DNA of 64,000 bases from Nitrincola lacisaponensis (GTDB lineage Bacteria; Pseudomonadota; Gammaproteobacteria; Pseudomonadales; Balneatricaceae), in assembly GCF_000691225.1 (NCBI RefSeq), contig NZ_JMSZ01000028.1, forward strand, positions 37,914 to 101,913, written 5' to 3'. The notes under the pieces were generated by a model that did no database searches, was not told where the DNA came from, and saw only the letters and a list, made by a program, of their open reading frames with translations. Position numbers and translations under genes: made by a program. Below are positions 1 through 7,885 of this stretch, piece after piece. Position 1 is the stretch's first letter, and every line of letters begins with the position of its first letter.

Positions 1-122
1 GTAACACCGGTGTTCAGTGTGTAGAAATCACGTACGGAACCCGTACGGCCTGCCATAAGCACCAACAGGTAAAAAATTGCTGTGGCACCCACAAAAAGAT
101 ACACAAACAGATCTGTCTGCAT
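1..122 (-). CDS. Sodium:solute symporter family protein, N-terminal fragment
   Basis: Only the first 40 codons are inside the window; the gene runs off the left edge. The ATG at 122 is preceded by a strong AAGGAGA ribosome site (complement of 127-133). The visible peptide starts MQTDLFVYLFVGATAIFYLL and continues with a first membrane helix followed by GRTGSVRDFYTLNTG. That arrangement, a helix then a short polar R-x-FY motif, matches the N-terminus of SSS-family symporters and resembles the complete symporter at 820-2589 (RAGSTKEFYVAGG). It is probably a second carboxylate or acetate symporter. The substrate cannot be read from this fragment. A GAC-N4-GTC inverted repeat lies 72-81 bp upstream. 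Confidence 0.6.
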   Translation of the reverse strand, partial: MQTDLFVYLFVGATAIFYLLVLMAGRTGSVRDFYTLNTGV

Positions 123-193
123 CAGATCTCCTTCTGGACTCAGGTCAGTCCGGACAACTTAATCTAACAAAGCCGTCGATTGACAGATAGCCG

Positions 194-203
194 GACTTTA
201 GTC
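194..203. promoter_or_regulatory. Inverted repeat GAC-TTTA-GTC, candidate CrbR-type operator
   Basis: The sequence is GGACTTTAGTCTGAA (193-207), 72-81 bp upstream of the symporter ATG at 122. Closely related copies occur upstream of the DUF4212/SSS operon (2939-2948), crbS (3056-3065) and acs (9978-9987). A second nested hairpin (AGTCTG-AAAC-CAGACT, 200-215) overlaps it and the stop codon of the neighbouring gene. The operator role is inferred from this shared placement. Confidence 0.45.
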
Positions 204-213
204 TGAAACCAGA

Positions 214-726
214 CTAGTCCTGACAGACAGTCTGATAGAGCACATCGTCTCTGTCCAGGCGACTCAGACGCTGCAGTTGAGGCTGGCGCTGGTCATTCAA
301 AGGCAGCATCTCGGTAGAGGCGCAATTGAGCAAATAGGCCTGATGCGTCACCAGATCGACATGCTGTTTTTCAAATCGATAGAGTATGAACTCAACCACC
401 TGAGCACCATCGTCCAACTGTGTTGTGACCAGATTTCGCGTATCTACGACACTGAATGCAATAATCATGGGGAAATGGTATGTCCAGGGACGCCAGAAGA
501 CCTGCCCTGTTTCGGTAGAAACCACCACCGCACCCTCTGGCTGGCGCTGCTGCTGATGCTCAAACCAGGAGTACTCGTAGGATATCTGATAACCCAGCAT
601 ACCCAAGCCACCAAACACTGGAATAATCCACTTAGGCAGTTTATTACGTGATAACTTGCGCAGAATCAAGGCAACCCCTGCAGCCCCTAAACCGGCAAAT
701 ACAATCGCGACTATCGTCCAAATCAT
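214..726 (-). CDS. Hypothetical membrane-anchored protein
   Basis: This encodes 170 residues that I do not recognise. Residues 3-21 form a hydrophobic helix, and a second weaker hydrophobic stretch lies at about 31-47 after a basic RKLSRNKLPK segment. The remainder (about 50-170) is soluble and mixed alpha/beta in character, with no conserved catalytic motif that I can identify. It lies between two SSS symporter genes on the same strand, so a role linked to transport or acetate use is possible but unproven. A GGGAAG-like ribosome site precedes the ATG. That site follows almost directly after the terminator of the upstream symporter gene, so expression may depend on read-through. Confidence 0.7.
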   Translation of the reverse strand: MIWTIVAIVFAGLGAAGVALILRKLSRNKLPKWIIPVFGGLGMLGYQISYEYSWFEHQQQRQPEGAVVVSTETGQVFWRPWTYHFPMIIAFSVVDTRNLVTTQLDDGAQVVEFILYRFEKQHVDLVTHQAYLLNCASTEMLPLNDQRQPQLQRLSRLDRDDVLYQTVCQD

Positions 727-740
727 GCTATAGCTTCCCG

Positions 741-772
741 AAATAAATCGGGCCTCCAGAAGGAGGCCCGAT
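741..772 (-). terminator. Rho-independent terminator of the symporter operon
   Basis: An 11-bp stem (ATCGGGCCTCC, 747-757, pairing with 762-772) has an AGAA loop. On the minus strand it is followed by TTTATTT. It lies about 50 bp past the symporter stop codon and only 15 bp before the start codon of the next gene. Confidence 0.75.
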
Positions 773-819
773 CAGTTGACCCTGGTGAACAGCACTAGGC
801 TGTCATGGGCCTATTATGA

Positions 820-2589
820 TCAGTGATCCAGAGCAGCGCCAGCACCTTTTGGCGTACGAACGCTTTCAACCAGATCCTGAATTTCCTGTGGCGGCTCTTC
901 AGTAGACAGAGACACCGCATAAGCCACAGCAAAGTTGATAACCGCACCCACTGCACCGAAGGACAGCGGAGAGATACCAAACAGCCAGTTATCAGGAGTG
1001 TTCGCCAGCATGTTAGTACCTGAAATGAAGAACCATCCCAGGTAGGTAAAGATGTACAGCAGCGTTGACAGCAGACCTGCCAGCATACCTGCAATCGCAC
1101 CCTTGTCGTTAACACGCTTGGAGAAGATACCCATCATCAGTGCAGGGAAGAGCGAAGCAGCTGCGATACCAAATGCCAATGCTACCACCTGTGCCGCAAA
1201 CCCTGGCGGATTCAGGCCGAGATAGGTTGCCAGCAAGATCGCCCCCGCCATGGAGATACGAGCTGCCATCATTTCGCCTTTTTCACTGATATCCGGATTG
1301 ATAATGTTTTTGATCAAGTCATGACTGATCGCCGAAGAGATCGCCAACAACAAACCTGCTGCCGTCGACAATGCTGCCGCAATACCACCCGCAGCAATCA
1401 GACCGATAACCCAGCCCGGCAGGTTGGCGATTTCCGGATTCGCAAGAACCAGAATATCGTTGTTTACCGTCAGCTCATTACCCGCCCAGCCACGCGCTTC
1501 TGCAGTTGATGCAAAATCAGCATTGGCATCATTGTACATCTGGATACGACCATCGTTGTTCTTGTCTTCCCAACGAATCAGGCCTGTCTGTTCCCAGGTT
1601 TTCACCCAGTCAGGACGCGCTTCATATGCCAGTGCTGGCGCATTCGGGCCATCCGGATAGATGGTTGTCAGCAGGTTCAGACGAGCCATTGAAGCTACTG
1701 CAGGTGCAGTCAGGTACAACAGCGCGATGAATACCAGCGTCCAACCCGCAGACCAGCGAGCATCAGCTACTTTGGGTACGGTGAAGAAACGGATGATAAC
1801 GTGTGGCAGACCCGCTGTACCGATCATCAGAGACAGGGTGAACAGAACCATGTTCAGCTTATTGCTGACATCAGCTGTGTAATCACGGAAGCCCAGCTCA
1901 CGCACCACTTCATCCAGTGTTGTCAGCAGTGGCTGACCGGACTCAACGTGAGTACTGAACATACCGAACATCGGAATCGGATTGCCAGTCAACTGCAATG
2001 AAATGAACACCGCAGGAATGGTGTAAGCGATGATCAGTACAACGTACTGCGCTACCTGAGTGTAGGTAATCCCTTTCATACCACCGAATACGGCATACAG
2101 GAATACAATCGCTGCTGCGATCCAGATACCTGCAGACGAACTGACTTCGAGGAAGCGAGAGAAGGCCACACCGGCACCGGTCATCTGACCGATTACATAG
2201 GTCACGGACATGATGATCAGACAGATAACTGCCGTCAGACGTGCACCACGACTGTAGAAACGGTCACCGATGAAGTCAGGCACAGTAAACTTGCCGAACT
2301 TGCGCAGGTAAGGTGCCAGCAGCATGGCCAGCAATACATAGCCACCAGTCCAGCCCATCAGGAAGGTTGAGTTGGCATAACCGCCAGCAGCGATCAAGCC
2401 GGCCATGGAGATGAAGGATGCAGCTGACATCCAGTCAGCAGCTGTTGCCATACCGTTGGTGATAGGATTTACACCACCACCCGCTACGTAAAATTCTTTC
2501 GTTGATCCCGCGCGCGCCCAGATCGCAATACCGATATACAGCGCAAAAGAGGCACCTACAAACAGTAGGTTGATTGCAAATTGGCTCAT
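820..2589 (-). CDS. Sodium:solute symporter, VC_2705 subfamily (probable acetate/carboxylate symporter)
   Basis: This 589-residue inner-membrane protein has the SSS (solute:sodium symporter) fold with about 13 helices. The family motif GGGVNPITNGMATAADWMSA lies at about residues 37-56. The VC_2705 subfamily is normally paired with a small DUF4212 subunit, and that gene is immediately upstream here with a 4-bp gap. Location beside acs and a CrbS/CrbR-type sensor pair points to uptake of acetate or a similar short carboxylate; the substrate is inferred. Between two helices (about 310-385) there is a hydrophilic insert with an EF-hand-like loop, D342-K-N-N-D-G-R-I349. The ATG at 2589 is preceded by a GAGGAGTAAT ribosome site. 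Confidence 0.88.
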   Translation of the reverse strand: MSQFAINLLFVGASFALYIGIAIWARAGSTKEFYVAGGGVNPITNGMATAADWMSAASFISMAGLIAAGGYANSTFLMGWTGGYVLLAMLLAPYLRKFGKFTVPDFIGDRFYSRGARLTAVICLIIMSVTYVIGQMTGAGVAFSRFLEVSSSAGIWIAAAIVFLYAVFGGMKGITYTQVAQYVVLIIAYTIPAVFISLQLTGNPIPMFGMFSTHVESGQPLLTTLDEVVRELGFRDYTADVSNKLNMVLFTLSLMIGTAGLPHVIIRFFTVPKVADARWSAGWTLVFIALLYLTAPAVASMARLNLLTTIYPDGPNAPALAYEARPDWVKTWEQTGLIRWEDKNNDGRIQMYNDANADFASTAEARGWAGNELTVNNDILVLANPEIANLPGWVIGLIAAGGIAAALSTAAGLLLAISSAISHDLIKNIINPDISEKGEMMAARISMAGAILLATYLGLNPPGFAAQVVALAFGIAAASLFPALMMGIFSKRVNDKGAIAGMLAGLLSTLLYIFTYLGWFFISGTNMLANTPDNWLFGISPLSFGAVGAVINFAVAYAVSLSTEEPPQEIQDLVESVRTPKGAGAALDH

Positions 2590-2593
2590 GCTA

Positions 2594-2854
2594 TTACTCC
2601 TCGACGCCGAATTCTTTATCGAGCTTGTTCAGTCGCCACGCATAGTGGAAAATGATCGCGATAAAGGTAATGATCGAGCCTTGCTGAGCAAACCAGAAAC
2701 CAAGATCAGTTCCTCCGATAGGAATACCGGCCAGCATGGGACGCAGAAGTATGGCAAAACCATACGAGACTAAAGCCCAGACAACCAGGCTCCAGGTGAT
2801 CAGGCGAACATTCGCCTTCCAGTACGCAGCAGCATTTGCTTTATCATCTGCCAT
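2594..2854 (-). CDS. DUF4212 protein, small subunit of the sodium:solute symporter
   Basis: This 86-residue protein has two hydrophobic helices (about 17-38 and 52-72) and a charged tail ending in KEFGVEE. It matches the putative solute:sodium symporter small subunit family that accompanies VC_2705-type symporters. The internal ATG at 2854 (MADDKANAAAYW) is chosen over an upstream ATG at 2905 because a GGAGAA ribosome site sits just before it and family members start there. It is the first gene of the operon, 4 bp before the symporter. A GAC-N4-GT motif lies about 85-94 bp upstream. Confidence 0.85.
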   Translation of the reverse strand: MADDKANAAAYWKANVRLITWSLVVWALVSYGFAILLRPMLAGIPIGGTDLGFWFAQQGSIITFIAIIFHYAWRLNKLDKEFGVEE

Positions 2855-2938
2855 TGTCGTTCTCCGTTTTGTTGTTATTTGGAGTTGAGAAATTTCCAAG
2901 AGCAATCTTGCAAAATTAATCTTGGGAATAAAAGCCCC

Positions 2939-2948
2939 GACTTTAGTA
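2939..2948. promoter_or_regulatory. Candidate CrbR-type operator, GAC-TTTA-GTA
   Basis: CGACTTTAGTATGAA (2938-2952) matches 13 of 15 bases of the repeat at 193-207. It lies 85-94 bp upstream of the DUF4212 ATG, inside the 295-bp divergent region shared with crbS. One base of the right arm is changed (GTA for GTC). Apart from this site and the one at 3056 I see no other clear element in the region. Confidence 0.4.
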
Positions 2949-3055
2949 TGAACAGCGCAAACAACTTTTATACAAATACAAATTAAATCTTTACTATCAA
3001 TCTGTTATACCGGAATTTACCTTCAGCCCATGCACGCTTTGACCCTGCTGTACAG

Positions 3056-3065
3056 GACAATAGTC
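3056..3065. promoter_or_regulatory. Candidate CrbR-type operator, GAC-AATA-GTC
   Basis: GGACAATAGTCTAA (3055-3068) is a perfect GAC-N4-GTC repeat, 85-94 bp upstream of the crbS ATG. It has the same spacing as the DUF4212 copy on the other side of this divergent promoter region. It suggests autoregulation of the sensor gene. Confidence 0.4.
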
Positions 3066-3149
3066 TAACAACAATAACGGGGCAGGCTGTGTCTCGGCGC
3101 TGCACAGGGTACACTAGGCAAAACCTCGCTAATCTCAACAGGAAACACC

Positions 3150-6100
3150 ATGCTGTCCGGCTGGATCATTATTCTGATTTCAATCGCTTATCTGATGCTG
3201 TTATTTGCGATCGCCTACTATGGTGACAAGAGTGACACCGGACAACGCTGGGCTAACCATCCGCTGGTCTACTCTTTGTCGCTGGCCGTCTACTGTTCTT
3301 CCTGGACCTTTTATGGTGCTGTTGGCCGGGCGTCCACGACGGGCTGGGAGTTTATGGCTACCTATATCGGCCCGGTGATCATCTTTCTGTTCGGCTGGCG
3401 GATGATTGAAAAGATCATTTTGGTCAGCAAACAACAAAACATCACCACTATTGCCGATTTCATCTCATCCCGCTACGGAAAAAGCCAAAGCCTGGCAGTC
3501 ATGGTGACGGTAATCGCTGTACTCGGCACCATGCCGTACATTGCGCTGCAATTGAAAGCCGTCGCCATCAGTTATAACGCGATTGCACCCGGCACCACTG
3601 AAGCCTTGAGCAAAGGTAGCGATACCGCCTTGTTTGTAGCACTGCTGATGGCCATTTTCAGTATTCTGTTCGGCACCCGCCATATCGATGCCACCGAACA
3701 CCATCCGGGGCTGGTACTGGCAGTTGCATTTGAATCAGTGATCAAACTCACAGCCTTCCTGGCAGTCGGCTTTTTTGTCGTGTTCTATCTGTTTGAAGGT
3801 CCGGGCAACATGCTGTCGGCGGTATCGGAACAGCTGCGCTTCAACCCGAACTTCCAGTCCCCGTTTGCCGGAAGCTTTATCACAGAGATCGTACTGGCCT
3901 GCGCAGCGATTATCTGTCTGCCGCGTCAGTTTCATGTCACCGTGGTTGAAAACACCAATCCTCGCAGCCTGTTAACCGCGCGCTGGCTGTTTCCACTCTA
4001 CCTGATCCTGCTGGGCGTATTTGTGCTGCCAATCGCCGTCGCCGGGCTGGATATTTTTGCCGGCAGCTCTGTCGATGCAGATTCCTATGTGCTGATGCTT
4101 CCCAGTGTGGCAGGCTGGGAATACCTGACTGTGTTTGCCTTTATTGGTGGCCTGTCCGCCGCAACCAGCATGGTCATCGTTGCCAGTATTACTCTGTCGA
4201 CCATGGTATGTAACGATATCATCATGCCTCTGCTGTTGCGCATCCGCTGGCTGCGTCTCTCTCAGTCGAAAGATCTGGGAGCGCTGTTACTCCGGGTACG
4301 ACGCATCACCATTCTGGGCCTGATGCTGCTAGCCTATTTTTACTACCGGGTATTTGGTGACCACGGGCCGCTCGCATCTTTTGGTCTGCTCGCGTTTGTG
4401 GCTGCCATTCAGTTCCTGCCGGCCATAGTGGGCGGTATTTATTGGAAAGAAGGCACACGTTATGGGGTGCTGGCGGGCATGAGTGCCGGCATGCTGCTCT
4501 GGTGCTACACCCTGGTATTGCCCACCATGCGTGAGGCTAATGTGATCCCCAACGCCATGGATGCACTGCTGCCTCCAACACTGAATACTGCTGAATGGCT
4601 GCAGCCAACAGCCTTGTTCGGCCTCTCGGGCATGGATCCTCTTACGCACGGGGTGTTCTGGAGCCTGAGTATCAACCTGCTGTTGTATATCCTGGTGTCA
4701 CGCCTGTCGAAGGGACGCCTGGTAGACCGCATACAGGCCAGTGCTTTTATCAACGCCTACAATAAAGATCTGTCTGATCAGTCACGACTCCTGGGGCATG
4801 TAACCGTCGGCGACCTGCAAACACTGACAGAACGCTTCCTCGGCCCTCAGCGTACCGAACATGCCTTTACCGGCTTCGCACTGCAACGCGGCGAATCCTA
4901 TCCGCTCAGCGGCGACAAGGCCAGTTCCGAGCTGATTCAGTACACCGAGCGCCTGCTGGCCGGGGTTATTGGTGCCTCATCCGCACGTATCGTTATGGAC
5001 TCCACGCTGCGTGGAAAAGAGATGCAAATCGGCGATGTTGTCGCCATTGTTGATGAAGCCTCTCAAGCACTGCGCTTCAACCGTTCATTACTGCAATCCA
5101 CTATTGAAAACATCGGCATGGGTATCAGCGTGGTGGATCAACACCTGCGCCTGGTGGCCTGGAACAAGCAGTATATCGAGATGTTTGACTACCCGGACGG
5201 GCTGGTCTGTATCGGCCGTCCGATTGTGGAAATCTTCCGTCATAATGCCAACCGGGGTGAGTATGGCGGCGGGGATACCGAAGTGCACGTGCAGATGCGC
5301 CTTCGTTTGCTGCAAGACCGCGAACCGCATTCCTATGAGCGTCTGAGACCGGATGGCACCGTACTCGAAGTACGTGGCAACCCCATGCCCAACGGTGGTT
5401 ATGTCAACACCTACATGGACATCACCGAGCACAAGCGTATCGAGGAAGCTCTGCGGGAAAGCGAACAAAACATCCGCATCTATACCGACAACGTACCGGT
5501 ACTGATCGCCTATCTTGATCCACAGCTACGCTATCTGTTCGTTAACAAGGCGTATGCTGACACCTTTGGACTGGACCGTCATACCATTGCCGGTGTCCCC
5601 TGTTATCAGGTATTACCACCTGAAGAATATGAACAGCGCCGCCTCTATATCGACAAGGCACTCGCTGGCCAGCGCCAACGCTTCGAAACACGACTACCAA
5701 CCCGGGACGGCAGCGTGCGCTTTGCTGAAGTCACCTATATTCCGCATCGCGGTGAACATGGCGACCTGTTGGGCTACTTTACCCTCTATCAGGATATTAC
5801 CGAGCGTCGCCATGCTGAAATCGCCCTTCAGGAAACCAATGAAAACCTGGAAAATCGTGTGCGCGAACGTACTTTGGCCCTGTCGGTTGCCAACAAGGAT
5901 CTGCGCAAGGAAAACACCATCCGCGCACTGATGGAAGATGAGCTACGCCAGGCAAAATCTGAAGCAGAAGCCGCCAACCTTGGCAAAACCCGTTTCCTGG
6001 CGGCAGCCAGTCACGATTTGTTACAGCCACTGAACGCAGCGCGACTGTTTACCTCAGCCCTGGCTCAACACAGCTACGAACCTGAGGTTAATCAACTGGT

Positions 6101-7085
6101 CGAAAATCTGGATGGTTCCCTGCGTGCAGCTGAGGAGCTGATTACCACCATTCTGGATATTTCCAAGCTGGATGCCGGAGCACTGGAAGCCAGTCCTCGC
6201 CATTTCTCGCTGGCCAGCCTGATGAGCAATCTGTCGGCTGAGTTTTCAGCACTGGCAAATGAAAGACAGCTGAATTTCCGTCATGTAGATTGCAAACAGG
6301 TGATCTATTCCGACCCCACACTGCTACGCCGCATTCTGCAAAACTTTCTTTCCAATGCAATGCGCTACACTCAATCCGGGAAAGTATTGCTGGGAGCCCG
6401 ACGCGTCGGACAATCCCTGCGACTGGAAGTCTGGGATACCGGTGTAGGTATTCCGAAAGACAAGATTCGCGAAATTTTTGAAGAGTTCAAACGGATCGAC
6501 AACCCTCGACACAGTCAGGTGAAGGGACTCGGTCTGGGCTTGTCCATCACTGAACGTATAGCACGCATGCTCGGACATGAAATCGAAGTCCGTTCATGGC
6601 AGGGTAAAGGCTCTGTTTTCAGTGTAACCGTACCCTTGGGGCAACCTGACCTGGCGGTGAAGAGCAAGCCTGAACAACGTGGCTGGATTCGTAGCAAAGG
6701 CCTGAATGGCATCCATATCCTGGTCATCGATAATGAACCCAAAATACTGGAAGGCATGAATGCACTGCTGAAAGGCTGGTCCTGTGAAGTACTGACCGCG
6801 CTGAGTGCTGATGAAGCAGAAGCCAGAGTACGCGATCAGGGCTTCACCCCGGATATCATTCTAGCAGACTACCACCTCAGTGAAGTGCATACCGGGATTA
6901 TGGCTCTGGAACAGTTGAAACCACTCTGGCGACAACCTGTGCCCAGTATCATTATCACAGCGGATCGGACAGAAGCGGTTAAAACCGAAATAGAATCGAC
7001 ATCAGCTCAGCTATTGACTAAACCTGTCAGACCGGCGGCACTGCGTGCCATGATTAACCGTATGATTGCTCAGGCACGCGAGTAG
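3150..7085 (+). CDS. crbS: Transporter-domain hybrid sensor histidine kinase (CrbS/MxtR-like)
   Basis: This 1311-residue membrane kinase has an unusual layout. Residues 1-525 are an SSS transporter-like domain with about 13 helices. A linker and PAS domain (about 640-760) and a second PAS domain (about 770-890) follow, then a coiled coil (890-945). The HisKA domain has phospho-acceptor H955 (ASHDLLQPLNAAR), the ATPase domain has N1069, D1096 and GLGLGLS at 1126-1132, and the C-terminal receiver has D1240, T1270 and K1291. CrbS/MxtR proteins with this layout control the acetate switch by activating acs through CrbR/ErdR, and both partners are encoded next door. The receiver acidic pocket reads D1194-N rather than the usual two acids. 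An ACAGGAAACACC ribosome site precedes the ATG. Confidence 0.85.
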   Translation: MLSGWIIILISIAYLMLLFAIAYYGDKSDTGQRWANHPLVYSLSLAVYCSSWTFYGAVGRASTTGWEFMATYIGPVIIFLFGWRMIEKIILVSKQQNITTIADFISSRYGKSQSLAVMVTVIAVLGTMPYIALQLKAVAISYNAIAPGTTEALSKGSDTALFVALLMAIFSILFGTRHIDATEHHPGLVLAVAFESVIKLTAFLAVGFFVVFYLFEGPGNMLSAVSEQLRFNPNFQSPFAGSFITEIVLACAAIICLPRQFHVTVVENTNPRSLLTARWLFPLYLILLGVFVLPIAVAGLDIFAGSSVDADSYVLMLPSVAGWEYLTVFAFIGGLSAATSMVIVASITLSTMVCNDIIMPLLLRIRWLRLSQSKDLGALLLRVRRITILGLMLLAYFYYRVFGDHGPLASFGLLAFVAAIQFLPAIVGGIYWKEGTRYGVLAGMSAGMLLWCYTLVLPTMREANVIPNAMDALLPPTLNTAEWLQPTALFGLSGMDPLTHGVFWSLSINLLLYILVSRLSKGRLVDRIQASAFINAYNKDLSDQSRLLGHVTVGDLQTLTERFLGPQRTEHAFTGFALQRGESYPLSGDKASSELIQYTERLLAGVIGASSARIVMDSTLRGKEMQIGDVVAIVDEASQALRFNRSLLQSTIENIGMGISVVDQHLRLVAWNKQYIEMFDYPDGLVCIGRPIVEIFRHNANRGEYGGGDTEVHVQMRLRLLQDREPHSYERLRPDGTVLEVRGNPMPNGGYVNTYMDITEHKRIEEALRESEQNIRIYTDNVPVLIAYLDPQLRYLFVNKAYADTFGLDRHTIAGVPCYQVLPPEEYEQRRLYIDKALAGQRQRFETRLPTRDGSVRFAEVTYIPHRGEHGDLLGYFTLYQDITERRHAEIALQETNENLENRVRERTLALSVANKDLRKENTIRALMEDELRQAKSEAEAANLGKTRFLAAASHDLLQPLNAARLFTSALAQHSYEPEVNQLVENLDGSLRAAEELITTILDISKLDAGALEASPRHFSLASLMSNLSAEFSALANERQLNFRHVDCKQVIYSDPTLLRRILQNFLSNAMRYTQSGKVLLGARRVGQSLRLEVWDTGVGIPKDKIREIFEEFKRIDNPRHSQVKGLGLGLSITERIARMLGHEIEVRSWQGKGSVFSVTVPLGQPDLAVKSKPEQRGWIRSKGLNGIHILVIDNEPKILEGMNALLKGWSCEVLTALSADEAEARVRDQGFTPDIILADYHLSEVHTGIMALEQLKPLWRQPVPSIIITADRTEAVKTEIESTSAQLLTKPVRPAALRAMINRMIAQARE

Positions 7086-7107
7086 ATTATCGCGTGCAAA
7101 GTGCCAC

Positions 7108-7770
7108 TTAAACGTCAGTTTTAGGTGGCTCCACCCCCAGACGCTGAGCCGCTATAACGGCCTGGGTACGGCTATGAACACCGAGCTTACGCAGAATTGC
7201 CGTCACATGTGCCTTGATGGTCGCTTCCGAGACATTCAGCTCATAAGCGATCTGCTTATTCAACAAGCCTTCGGTCAGCATCGTCAGTACACGAAACTGC
7301 TGAGGCGTCAGCGATGCAATTGCCGTAGCAAAGTTGTAGTCCTCTTCTGGCAGCTCATCCATACTGTCGCTGATATCCTGTGGCAACCACTCCTCGCCCT
7401 GCAATACCAGAGAGATAGCTTCAGCAATGGTTTCCAGTGGTGCAGACTTGGGGATAAACCCCGAAGCGCCATAGTCCATGGCGCGTTTCATGACATGCAC
7501 TTCTTCGCTGCCGGAAACCACTATCACTGGAATGGATGGATGCTGACCACGCAGGAATACCAGCCCGGAAAAGCCCTGTGCACCTGGCATATGAATATCC
7601 AGCAGAATCAGGTCCGCATCTGAGTGCTGCTCTGCTGCAGCCTGAACAGCTGTCAGTGAGTCCGCTTCAACCACAGCAACACCCGGAACGGCTTGCAATA
7701 CAGCCTGTTTCAGAGCTGCTCGAAACAGCGGATGATCATCTGCAATAATAACCTTCTGTGCCAGTTGCAT
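7108..7770 (-). CDS. crbR: LuxR-family response regulator (CrbR/ErdR-like)
   Basis: This 220-residue NarL-type regulator has a receiver domain (5-120; D11, D12, phospho-acceptor D58, lysine in GFIPKSAP) and a LuxR helix-turn-helix (about 153-208, LTPQQFRVLTMLTEGLLNKQ). The ATG at 7770 is chosen over an in-frame upstream start at 7833 because a GGGGGAG ribosome site precedes it and the receiver begins immediately. The upstream extension would also run into the acs terminator. The gene converges with crbS (22-bp gap) and lies downstream of acs. Its closest known relatives are CrbR/ErdR, activators of acs. The predicted DNA target is the GAC-N4-GTC repeat found before acs, crbS and the symporters. 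Confidence 0.83.
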   Translation of the reverse strand: MQLAQKVIIADDHPLFRAALKQAVLQAVPGVAVVEADSLTAVQAAAEQHSDADLILLDIHMPGAQGFSGLVFLRGQHPSIPVIVVSGSEEVHVMKRAMDYGASGFIPKSAPLETIAEAISLVLQGEEWLPQDISDSMDELPEEDYNFATAIASLTPQQFRVLTMLTEGLLNKQIAYELNVSEATIKAHVTAILRKLGVHSRTQAVIAAQRLGVEPPKTDV

Positions 7771-7831
7771 AGTGTTTTTCTCCCCCGAGCGCAGTTTTTT
7801 CAGAATCGCATCATAGCACCTCTTTAAATGC

Positions 7832-7867
7832 AAAACTCCCCCCTGACGTCAGTCAGGGGGGAGTTTT
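7832..7867 (-). terminator. Bidirectional terminator after acs
   Basis: A perfect 15-bp stem (7832-7846 with 7853-7867, containing CCCCCCTGA/TCAGGGGGG) has loop CGTCAG, with AAAA and TTTT at its base. It lies 19 bp beyond the acs stop codon and separates acs from crbR. Confidence 0.9.
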
Positions 7868-7885
7868 CGATGCATTATGATAGAT

